Part shown: one piece after another, positions 56,601 to 64,000 of the stretch
Numbering within the stretch: the stretch's first letter is position 1
Layout of the letters: the number at the start of each line of letters is the position of its first letter
Source of the DNA: Scilla litardierei
Taxonomy: Eukaryota; Streptophyta; Magnoliopsida; Asparagales; Asparagaceae
NCBI GenBank assembly: GCA_030789695.1
Contig: CM061141.1
Span: forward strand, 166,167,079-166,231,078
DNA length: 64,000 nucleotides
Direction of reading: 5' to 3'
The notes under the pieces: generated by a model
Database searches by the model: none
Told to the model about the DNA's origin: nothing
Seen by the model: only the letters and a program-made list of their open reading frames with translations
Position numbers and translations under genes: made by a program

Positions 56601-57698
56601 TAAGCGTAGTCAAGTGGAAGAATTTTGTGTTTTTATCCCCATACTTCAACCAATGGCATCTGGACTTTTGGAACCAAAGCAGCTCCTCCTGTTCTAAAGT
56701 CTGTTCATATCTCATGATTAGATCCTTTTCCAAACCTTGGAGTTGATGGGAATGCTGCACCATCAGACATCTTTGCACCCCTTCAATTCTACTCCTGATC
56801 CAGCGTTTGCGCCTAAAGATATCCCCAAAACAGTCCCTATTCCAAATCTGCACTTCTTGATCAAAAAATGCTCCTTTATCCACATAATCCCCCTTCTTCA
56901 TCTTCCAGTTATCTGACACAAACTCTCTGAAGCCCTCCTCCTTCAGTCATATAGCTTGAAAGCGAAAAATTCTGTGATTAGAAGCCACATCAACCACTCC
57001 CTCACACCTCAGCAATATATGGCTATGGTCAGACAAAATGCGAGGCAAATGGCAGAGATATGCCTCTGGAAAAACCTCGCACCACTTCCTATTAGCTAAA
57101 ACTCTATCAAGACTTTCATAAATCCTAGCCATACCGTGTCTGCTATTACACCAAGTGAATGGTGTGCCTTTAAAGACCATATCAACAAACTTACAATTGG
57201 AAACAAACTCTTGAAATCTCGCCATTCTCTGAAACGAGATGGAAGAGGCATCAAATTTCTCCGCCTCAACCAGATAATCGTTGAAATCCCCCAACGCCAC
57301 CCACGACAACTCCACATGCTTGCCAAACTCCTCAAAATTGTCAAAAAACGCCAACGATAAGCTTTCGAAGGACTGGCATAAACCACGGACATCAAAAAAT
57401 CCTTCTAACCAATCCGATGAATAATCCCATGAACAAACTGGGTAGAAGAGGATATACACTCGAAATCCAGTACCTGATCATCCTACAACACCCAAATACC
57501 CCCTGAAAAACCAACCGGGTCCAATACCAGATGATAGCTAAAGTTCAATTTCCTGATGACATCCAATGCGTGTTCCCCCGAGATCCTGGGTTCCGCAATT
57601 GCCAAAAGCGGATGTCTATGCTTCCTCATCAACTCCTGAATCTCATTGATGAACAACGTCTTGCCAGCCCCCCTGCAATTCCAAAAAATGCAATCCAT
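53655..57698 (-). pseudogene. LINE ORF2: endonuclease, reverse transcriptase, RNase H
   Basis: The ATG at 57698 (MDCIFWNCRGAG) opens the endonuclease, continuing with WVALGDFNDYL and LSDHSHILL (57459-56947). RT is at 56919-55726: KAPGIDGL, FRPICLLPVGYK, KIDLEKAYDRVDW and QRGLRKGDPLSPYLF. The catalytic segment at about 55640 reads FADHLFLIG, with the second Asp changed to His. RT continues at 55630-55172. The zf-RVT has C-R-I-C-G followed by H-A-L-R-D-C (about 54550-54490). RNase H is at 54383-53660, with VKLNVDGAV, GGLIRN and ETDS. At least six frameshifts or stops. Dead. Confidence 0.88.
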
Positions 57699-57735
57699 AA
57701 ACTAACCACTTCGACGATTCCTAGTTAACCTCCAA

Positions 57736-59324
57736 CTAGGAAAGGTTTGTTCGGAAAATGCTGGCTTCCAGCATCATCTTCTCTTGGACTAAATCCATAT
57801 CATTCGCCTCTTCCATCCTCTCCTCCGGATCGAAAGACAAATTACCATTGATGTCCAGAGGGTGACTCTTCGTATCATTGTTTCTGGCAATCACCTCCGA
57901 ACAAAACTCCCCCCCTCTCGTCCGATATATCCTTGAGAGGCCCACGGTTACTCGAAGAGGGCCAAAGTTACTCCTGACTCCCATTCAGCCCGCGGCTTAT
58001 ATTCTGAGCTAAAAATTCTTCAGCCCACTAGTTCTCAGTCCGGCCCATGATTTATGGCCATCCAATTGATTTCCACTCAAAAAACTCTGCTGGGCCCTAC
58101 TCCTCATATGCTTCTCCACTGAGTTCTTGTCTTTCGCCAAACCAAACAAAAATTTGGGCCTTCCTTCAACTAACTGACTAGGAACAATTTGACGCTGCTT
58201 ATCTAAAACAATTTGTAGCGGCTTATCCTTCGAACCCCTTCTCCCTCCCGCCCCCACACCTCAGCAATGTCACCACCCTTTTCCTCCGCAAGCGAAGAAA
58301 ATCTCGACCCCTTCCTCCTATCAACAACCCCTGCCTCCATATGTTTCCCTTTCAAAGGAACTTGAGAATGACAAGCCCTTCTATCCTTTGGCATCAGCCA
58401 TGGTCCAAACGCTTCCGAAGGACCATCTTCAAACTTGTTGCTCCCCACCTTCGATCCCAACTCCCACATCCTGCTTCTGCTTATTCATCCCTCCTTCCGA
58501 CATGAAAATGCATGGTTCCCTGTGACCTGCTCTGCCACACTTGAAACATATAATCCCCAATCCCTCATATTGCACCTTCAACCACTGCCACTCAAAGAAA
58601 ATTTGGGATTTCAGAGGTTTATTCAAATCAACTTCGACGCAAAATGCGGGCAAATCTTGCCTTCTTGACCAACCTAGTATGTGAATCAAACTTCAAAGCT
58701 TTCCCCACAAAATTCCCCAACACCGTCAACACCCTAGTATCGTAGTACTCGACTGGAAGTGAGGAGAACCTTACCCAAACTGTCGTCTGCCCAATCTCCG
58801 CTGCCGACGGCGAGAAATCAGGAATCCATTGTCGCACCGTCAAGTAATGCCCAAAAACAAGCCACGGCCCTTCCTCCATTACAAAAGCAAGATCCTCTTC
58901 GTAGGTGAACATCACCATCACAAATCCCTCTCCCAAATCAATAAACTCCAAATCCCCTTTGGCTTCCACAGATCCCTAGCTCTCCCTTCAAGCATCCAAT
59001 AGAGATATTCCTCCCCAGCAACTTCACGATCAAGGCAATCGAGAACCGACGCCGGAGCATTTCCTTGAACTCAGGAGAAAGAGATACCCTATCCCACTCA
59101 CCATCCATCTCTACTTTAATGTTCTCTACCAAACTCGGGATCTCATCCTCCACCGCCATCTCCTCCTCCCTCTCCCCATCGCAGACCTCCTTGAAAGATT
59201 TCTTCCCCGACGAACCCCCTCCATCCGATCTCGATTTCATCTTCTTGGTGCTTCTCTTCAACGCGTCTTCCTCTTCTCCTGATCTACCCCTTCCTTCCGC
59301 CTCCGGCAGCTCAATTGTCCCCAT
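57736..59324 (-). pseudogene. LINE ORF1: DUF4283 and zinc-knuckle protein
   Basis: Pieces from ATG 59324. An acidic/basic N-terminus leads into a DUF4283 domain with GEGFVMVMFTYEEDLAFVMEEGPW and a WVRFSSLPVEYYD segment. A zinc knuckle follows (IICFKCGRAGHREPC, about 58555-58510) and then a Ser/Lys-rich tail to 57736. At least four frame changes. In intact plant L1 elements this protein binds the element RNA. Confidence 0.85.
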
Positions 59325-59349
59325 TTTGGCCGCCCCCTAAAAAACCCTA

Positions 59350-59839
59350 ATCGCAAAATGAAAAGCTCTACAAGCGCACGTTAGTCGGGCTAACATGCAC
59401 CGCTCATCCTTCCTCCCTCTGGTAATAATTTTTTTAAAATGTATTAAAAATGATTTTTTTAAAAATAAAATGAAAATACCCCTGATTTTTGCGTCGGCCT
59501 TTAATGAGAATTGTGATACAACGACGCAATGTCAATTACGCAGTGCCGGACTTACCAAAAAAAATACGCAGTGCCGGTTCATTTCACTCCGCCGTTATGG
59601 CAACAACTGCAACGAACGGCGATCATTGGAACAAACGGTCCATTCGCAGGCTAACACGTGGCAGCTGATCGGCGATGCCACGCCGGCCGTTGCATGCCTT
59701 CTCGTGCCCCCAAAATTTTCAATGTTTTCGATAGCCGAGAGAGGAAGATGCGAGGAGCCATTTGCCGAGCGCTCGGGAGCCTAGCCCTAACCCATGTGTT
59801 TCTGCTATTTTTCACAGAACACATTAATAGTATGGAAGG
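59350..59839 (+). other. Non-repetitive flank, possible host promoter region
   Basis: No transposon similarity recognised. A G-box CACGTG lies at 59655-59660, about 90 bases before the candidate start codon at 59748. Confidence 0.35.
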
Positions 59840-59840
59840 T
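59748..59840 (+). CDS. Candidate first exon of a host gene
   Basis: The ATG at 59748 opens MRGAICRALGSLALTHVF followed by a hydrophobic LLFF and TEHINSMEG. A possible splice donor, GAAG|GTGCG, lies at about 59838, at the very border of the gypsy LTR (59840). The short basic start and hydrophobic run resemble a signal anchor. I do not recognise the family. It could equally be chance. Confidence 0.25.
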
Positions 59841-60936
59841 GCGTGGTCAACGCGGTCAAGGAGGGGACGCGCGGGACCCCCGAGTTGTCGTGGCTGTCGC
59901 TCGAGACGGAGATGACCGGTGGGGTCAACCGACGGCGCGTTCGCTCGAGCGGAAAGGCGCGGCTCCGTTCTTTGGCGGGCCGAGGGGTAGCCTCGGCGAG
60001 ATGACAGCCTCCGGGATCGGTTGAAGGCAGAGTCGCTCGCAGCGGGGCGCGCGGATCCTCGCGTCGGCTCGGCGAGGGGTAGCCTCGGCAGAGCGACGTC
60101 CTCGCGACGGAGGAGACGAACGAGGTCGGGGACGAGGGCGCTCGGCTCCGGCTGGAAGGACGCCGAGGGGTAGCCTCGGTGTCGCTGGAACTCCTGGACC
60201 TGAATAGACGAGAGAGCTCGTCAGGGGGGTCGGACCTTGGTTCCGACCGAAGCCCCTCCGATGCCAAAGTCAGATCTGGCCTGATAAGTGATCGGTGGGA
60301 TCGAGTATGGCTCGCGGAGAGACCGATACTCGAGTCCTCGGGCCGAGCTTTGGAGGAGAAATATTCAAGGTGGAAGAAGGTGTAAGATGGGAGTATGAGG
60401 TACCTCCGTTGTAGGTGGTGAAGATCCGGCCTCTTCCAAAAGACGCCCGCCCCCTCCTCATATAGACGAACCATGCTCATCATGTGCCATGATGTGACAT
60501 CATGGCCACCATTCATGGGGTCGTGCAAATGGGGAAGGGTTGACCCCCTCTAATTGCGCCCACTTTATGACACCATGAAGGTGGAGTCATGGCCATGAGT
60601 GATTGCCATAATTGGCGGGCCATAATGGCGGGGGAATGATGGCCATTAAGCCTGGCCATGAAGTCGGTTGCCATATTTGGCGAGCCATGAAGGTGGCTGC
60701 CATAATTGGCGGATCATGATGGCACGGGGCGGCTGCCATAAATGGCGAAGGCTTCCTCGATTTGGGCCCCGATTTCCTCCGCTACAGAAGCGGGCAATCT
60801 CTTGGGCCTTCGTTGTGGGTGGAGAAACGCGACCCGCCCATAAGATCCTTGGGCTGGAGCCCGAGGCCGTAGTTTGGCTGGTTGACTGGTCGTGGTTGAC
60901 TTGGCTCCTCCGGACCCGGTCAAAATAGTCGTAACA
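59840..60936 (-). repeat. Tat-like 3' LTR
   Basis: Ends in + orientation are TGCGTGGTC and CGTAACA; the left end is my best estimate. A CTATATGAGG TATA-like box lies at about 60456-60465 (- strand). Three copies of the hairpin GCCGAGGGGTAGCCTCGGC occur near 59980, 60070 and 60155. Multiple TTGGCGGGCCAT/ATGGCCAT-type repeats lie at 60570-60740. The 234-codon frame here is compositional. Confidence 0.55.
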
Positions 60937-60952
60937 ATTGCCCCCATCTTCC
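60937..60952 (-). other. Polypurine tract
   Basis: On the - strand AGATGGGGGCAAT lies immediately before the LTR start. Confidence 0.6.
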
Positions 60953-61088
60953 GAGCTCTACCATTGTTGTGGTGGAGGTCGGGAGATGTAGTATAATGGG
61001 GAAGAAGTTGCTCTTTCTGTAGAATTTGGTCCGTCCTGCGGAGTTGGCTAGTGACGATAGATCGTCGGTCCGAGATTCGTTCGGTTGC

Positions 61089-61895
61089 GAGGGGAGTTGC
61101 CCCTCGGCTTACGGCCGACGAATGAGATCCGTTCGGTGGCGAGGGGAGTTTCCCCTCGGCTTACAGCCGACGAAGGAGATTCGTTCGGTGGCGAGGGGAG
61201 TTGCCCCTCGGCTTATGGCCGACGAAGGAGATTCGTTCGGTGGCGAGGGGAGTTTCCCCTCGGCTTACGGCCGACGAAGGAGATTCGTCCGGTGAAGAGG
61301 GGAGTTGCCCCTCGGCTTACGGCCGACGAAGGAGATTCGTCCGGTGGCGAGGGGAGTTGCCCCTCGGCTTACGGCCGACGAAGGAGATTCGTTCGGTGGC
61401 GAGGGGAGTTGCCCCTCGGCTTACGGCCGACGAAGGAGTGCTCGGCCTACTGGGGGGGTTGCCCCTAGGTCTTTGACCGATCCGTTCGTTCGGTTGCGAG
61501 GGGAGTTGCCCCTCGGCTTACGGCCGACGAAGGAGATCCGCTCGGTGGCGAGGGGAGTTGCCCCTCGGCTTACGGCCGACGATGGAAATCCGCTCGGTGG
61601 CGAGGTGAGTTGCCCCTCGGCTTACGGCCGGCAAAGGAGATCCGCCCGGTGGCGAGGGGAGTTGCCCCTCGGCTTACGGCCGGCGAAGGAGATCCGCCCG
61701 GTGGCGAGGGGAGTTGCCCCTCGGCTTACGGCCGACGAAGGAAATCCGCTTGGTGGCGAGGTGAGTTGCCCCTCGGCTTACGGCCGGCAAAGGAGATCCG
61801 CCCGGTGGCGAGGGGAGTAGCCCCTCGGCTTACGGTCGGCGAAGGAGATCAGCCCGGTGGCGAGGGGAGTTGCCCCTCGGCTTACGGCCGGCGAA
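61089..61895. repeat. 52-bp tandem array, about 15 copies
   Basis: GAGGGGAGTT starts at 61089, 61141, 61193, 61245 and onward, a period of 52. Each unit holds the hairpin CGAGGGG-AGTTG-CCCCTCG and CGGCTTACGGCCGACGAAGG. A diverged unit lies at 61437-61490. Since 52 is not a multiple of three, translations repeat every 52 codons across three frames, so the open frames are artefacts. Confidence 0.95.
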
Positions 61896-62389
61896 AAGGG
61901 TGAGGACCTTGTGAAGCCTTTTGAAGATTCCATGGTGGCGCTATTGCTTCGTCCAGATCGGTGGATACAGGAGTTGTTCGGCAAGCGGGGACCCAGCAGC
62001 ACGGTCGGAGGAGCGATCTGGGTGCTTGAACTCGGACGGGGGTGCTTCGGCCAGATCGGCTTGGCCAGGATGAGGACGACTTTGAGACAAGGTGGCTCGG
62101 AGGCTTGGAAGGGTGGTCCGACTCGTCTGGACCGCTCGGCCTCCTCTGGGGTCGGCCTCGGTCTCGGCCTAAACTGGTCGGCCTCGATCGGAGGAGCTGC
62201 TTGGTTGCTCGACTGGTTCAACAGATCCATCGCAGTGGGGATAACTTTGTAAGCTCGACGAGGTGGCTTGGCGTTGAAACTCATATACTTGGCAAGGCGG
62301 TCGGACTTGTCTGGTCGGCCTCCTCCTGGGTCGGTTGAACTGGTGTGGTCGGCCTCCTCTTGGATGGGTCGGCCTCGTCTAGACACAGC
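61896..62389. other. Spacer between arrays
   Basis: No gene recognised. Contains dispersed TGGTCGGCCTC words like those of the 63-kb array. Confidence 0.5.
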
Positions 62390-62590
62390 TCTAGTTCTAT
62401 TTCCAAATTCAGCTCCAGCTCTAGCTCCAGCTATAGCTTTTGTCTGGACCGCATCTCCCGCTCCGGCTCCAGCTTTGTCTGGATCCTAGCTTCTGCTCCA
62501 GCTCCGGCTCCAGCTTTTGTCTGGATCCTAGCTTCTGCTCCAGCTCCTGATCTCGCTCCGGCTCCCGCTTTTGTCTGTTTGGCGGTACGA
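62390..62590. repeat. AGCTCC/AGCTCT hexamer array with longer units
   Basis: CTCCAGCTCTAGCTCCAGC-type hexamers pass into two to three copies of a 50-60 bp unit containing TTTGTCTGGATCCTAGCTTC. Confidence 0.85.
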
Positions 62591-62666
62591 CCAAGGTAGC
62601 TCGGCAAGGGCGGCACAGTGATGGGAGCTCAGCCCATATGTTTGGCGATGGCAGCACGGTGTTGGT

Positions 62667-63041
62667 ATGGCAGACGTCGAGACAATGGCCAGAGATGGTG
62701 GTAGGGCCATCGATGAAGGCCGAGTCGGGGCTAAGCCCGACGCCTGCGAGGGTCGTCGGTGCTGTCTCTTGTCTGAACTCGATCGAGATCTCATTCTCCT
62801 TGGCGACCTTGCCAGGCCACCCGTAGCCCCGCGTCTTCCTGGCCTGTCCCCAGATCTAGACGCACTCCTTGCGCCTCTCCCTCAAGTTGGCCGAGGCCGC
62901 AATGCCGGTCGCCGTGTGCTCCGGCGTTGTCGCGACCATGGCAGTCTTATCTACAAGCCTTTTGTGAGACATTTGTTGAAACCAGAGGATGTGGCTTTTT
63001 ATCACCATCTCGCAAGAAGTTTAAGAGAGGAGAATTGTTAG
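62667..63041 (+). CDS. Unrecognised 124-codon open frame
   Basis: Starts MADVETMARDGGRAIDEGR and ends YHHLARSLREENC. Not made of tandem repeats, unlike its neighbours. Antisense to the Tat-like element. No family recognised. Probably not a gene. Confidence 0.2.
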   Translation: MADVETMARDGGRAIDEGRVGAKPDACEGRRCCLLSELDRDLILLGDLARPPVAPRLPGLSPDLDALLAPLPQVGRGRNAGRRVLRRCRDHGSLIYKPFVRHLLKPEDVAFYHHLARSLREENC

Positions 63042-63089
63042 GGAAGCTCTTGTAGTTGTCTGAAAGCACACAATTAATTGGAAGAGGAC

Positions 63090-63870
63090 AGTTTGACCTT
63101 TTTGCTGGGTCGGCTTCGGCCTCTTCTGGGGTCGGCCTCGGCCTCGGCCGAACTGGTCAGCCTCGGCCTCGGCCTGAATTGGTCAGCCTCATCTGGGGTC
63201 GGCCTCGACCTCGACCTGGACTGGTCAGCCTCGGCCTCGGCCTGAACTGGTCGGCCTCGTCTGGGGTCGGCCTCGGCCTCGGCCTGAACTGGTCGGCCTC
63301 GTCTGGGGTCGGCCTCGGCCTCGGCCTGGACTGGTCAGCCTCGGCCTCGGCCTGAACTGGTCAGCCTCCTCTGGGGTCAGCCTCGGCCTCGGCCTGGACT
63401 GGTCAGCCTCGGCCTCGGCCTGAACTGGTCGGCCTCGTCTGGGGTCGGCCTCGGCCTGGACTGGTCGACCTCGGCCTCGGCCTGGACTGGTCGGCCTCGG
63501 CCTCGGCCTGGACTGGTCGGCCTCCTCAGGGGTCGGCCTCGGCCTCGGCCTGGACTGGTCGGCCTCGGCCTTGTCCTGGACTGGTCGGCCTCATCTGGGG
63601 TCGGCCTCGGCCTGGACTGGTCGGCCTCGGCCTCGTCCTGGACTGGTCGGCCTCCTCAGGGGTCGGCCTCGGCCTGGACTGGCCGGCCTCCTCCGGGGTC
63701 GGCCTCGGCCTGAACTGGTCGGCCTCCTCAGGGGTCGGCCTCGGCCTCGGCCTGAACTGGTCAGCCTCGGCCTCGGCCTGGACTGGTCGGCCTCCTCAGG
63801 GGCCGGCCTCGGCCTCAGCCTGAACTGGTCAGCCTCGGCCTCGGCCTGGACTGGTCAGCCTCCTTTTGGC
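63090..63870. repeat. GGCCTCGGCCTC higher-order tandem array
   Basis: About 780 bases of TGGTCGGCCTCGGCCTGGAC units (about 26 bp) alternating with a longer unit (about 42 bp) that includes GGCCTCGTCTGGGGTC or GGCCTCCTCAGGGGTC. GC-rich, with GGCCTCGGCC self-complementary words. Confidence 0.93.
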
Positions 63871-64000
63871 GATGAGACGGTCACGAACATTAGGATGCAT
63901 GTTGAGGTGCAGATGTCAGAGCGACGTTCGGCTTCTTTGAGGAGAGGCGGGCTCAGATTCGGCTCTCCCCTTTCATGGAGATGGAGGAAAAATGGACGAA
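63871..64000. other. Window end, nothing recognised
   Basis: Unique-looking sequence after the array. No gene seen. Confidence 0.4.

Larger units (their letters stand above)
53634..59349 (-). mobile_element. L1-type LINE with RNase H
   Basis: On the - strand ORF1 (DUF4283 and zinc knuckle) is followed by ORF2 (endonuclease, RT, zf-RVT, RNase H), then a very short 3' end with an A run (T run at 53637-53643 on the + strand). Element U is inserted at this tail. The displaced end may be 18434-18468. ATCGCAAAA at 59350-59358 and 18425-18433 is a possible 9-bp target duplication around the whole nest. All frames are broken. Confidence 0.85.
59840..64000 (-). mobile_element. Tat-like Ty3/gypsy element: 3' LTR and repeat-rich 3' region
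   Basis: A polypurine tract (AGATGGGGGCAAT on the - strand) directly precedes an LTR-like start TGTTACGACTATTTTGACC at 60936, read leftward. Upstream on the - strand (61-64 kb) is a long non-coding region with several tandem arrays. Tat-lineage elements are known for long 3' regions rich in tandem repeats. Coding parts would lie beyond the window. Confidence 0.6.

Noticed and set aside
59824..60528. 234-codon open frame on the - strand
   Set aside because: Lies within the Tat-like LTR, spans the TATA region and has Ser/Arg/Pro bias only.
61085..61820. Open frames of 89-171 codons with repeated GELPLGLRPTKEI-type segments
   Set aside because: Direct translation of the 52-bp tandem array in all three frames.
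61089..61895. CRISPR-like regular array
   Set aside because: No unique spacers, the units are contiguous, and the setting is a plant retrotransposon.

Overview
The window looks like a heterochromatic, repeat-dense stretch of a flowering-plant nuclear genome. The evidence is plant-type Ty3/gypsy (Athila-like and Tat-like) and Ty1/copia LTR retrotransposons, primer-binding sites for plant tRNA-Asp and initiator tRNA-Met, and an RNase-H-bearing plant L1-type LINE. No intact host gene, rRNA, tRNA gene or CRISPR array was found. One short stretch near 59.75 kb could be the first exon of a host gene. Almost every coding region is a decayed transposon gene with stops, frameshifts and deletions. The gag of element V is the only long intact reading frame with a clear assignment.

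Layout. 1-8230: Athila-like gypsy element X (+ strand, 5' end outside the window), with gag-protease but no pol. It sits in the LTR of a copia relative, W (8231-9088, - strand). 9.1-18.4 kb: old debris, including a copia RT/RNase H relic (10.35-11.5 kb), two LTR-like blocks rich in AGTCGACT-type palindromes, inverted copia gag-protease and integrase relics, and a three-copy 100-bp tandem repeat. 18,469-53,628: copia element U, expanded to 35 kb by nested insertions. Copia element Y (19,784-38,007) lies in its leader. Athila-like element Z (26,346-37,358, - strand) lies in Y's 3' LTR. Copia element V (46,425-53,318, - strand) lies in U's 3' untranslated region. U itself sits at the 3' tail of a LINE on the - strand (53.6-59.35 kb). 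59,840-64,000: the 3' LTR and repeat-rich 3' region of a Tat-like gypsy element on the - strand. The U, Y, Z and V insertions are each supported by a perfect 5-bp target duplication. The two Y LTRs come to exactly 1189 bp each once Z is removed.

The main biological observations are: (1) X and Z are related Athila-like elements with complementary losses, X keeping gag-protease and Z keeping pol plus the third ORF. (2) Both carry clusters of the 14-bp palindrome CAACCGATCGGTTG (and variants) next to a TATA box, once in the LTR and again just upstream of the third ORF, which suggests an internal promoter. (3) X and Z both inserted, antisense, within about 20 bp of the same point of a copia LTR, at a motif matching the plant snRNA upstream sequence element. 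(4) Polypurine-tract copies are repeated inside the 3' regions. (5) GC-rich, hairpin-forming minisatellites occur in the non-coding parts of several unrelated elements.
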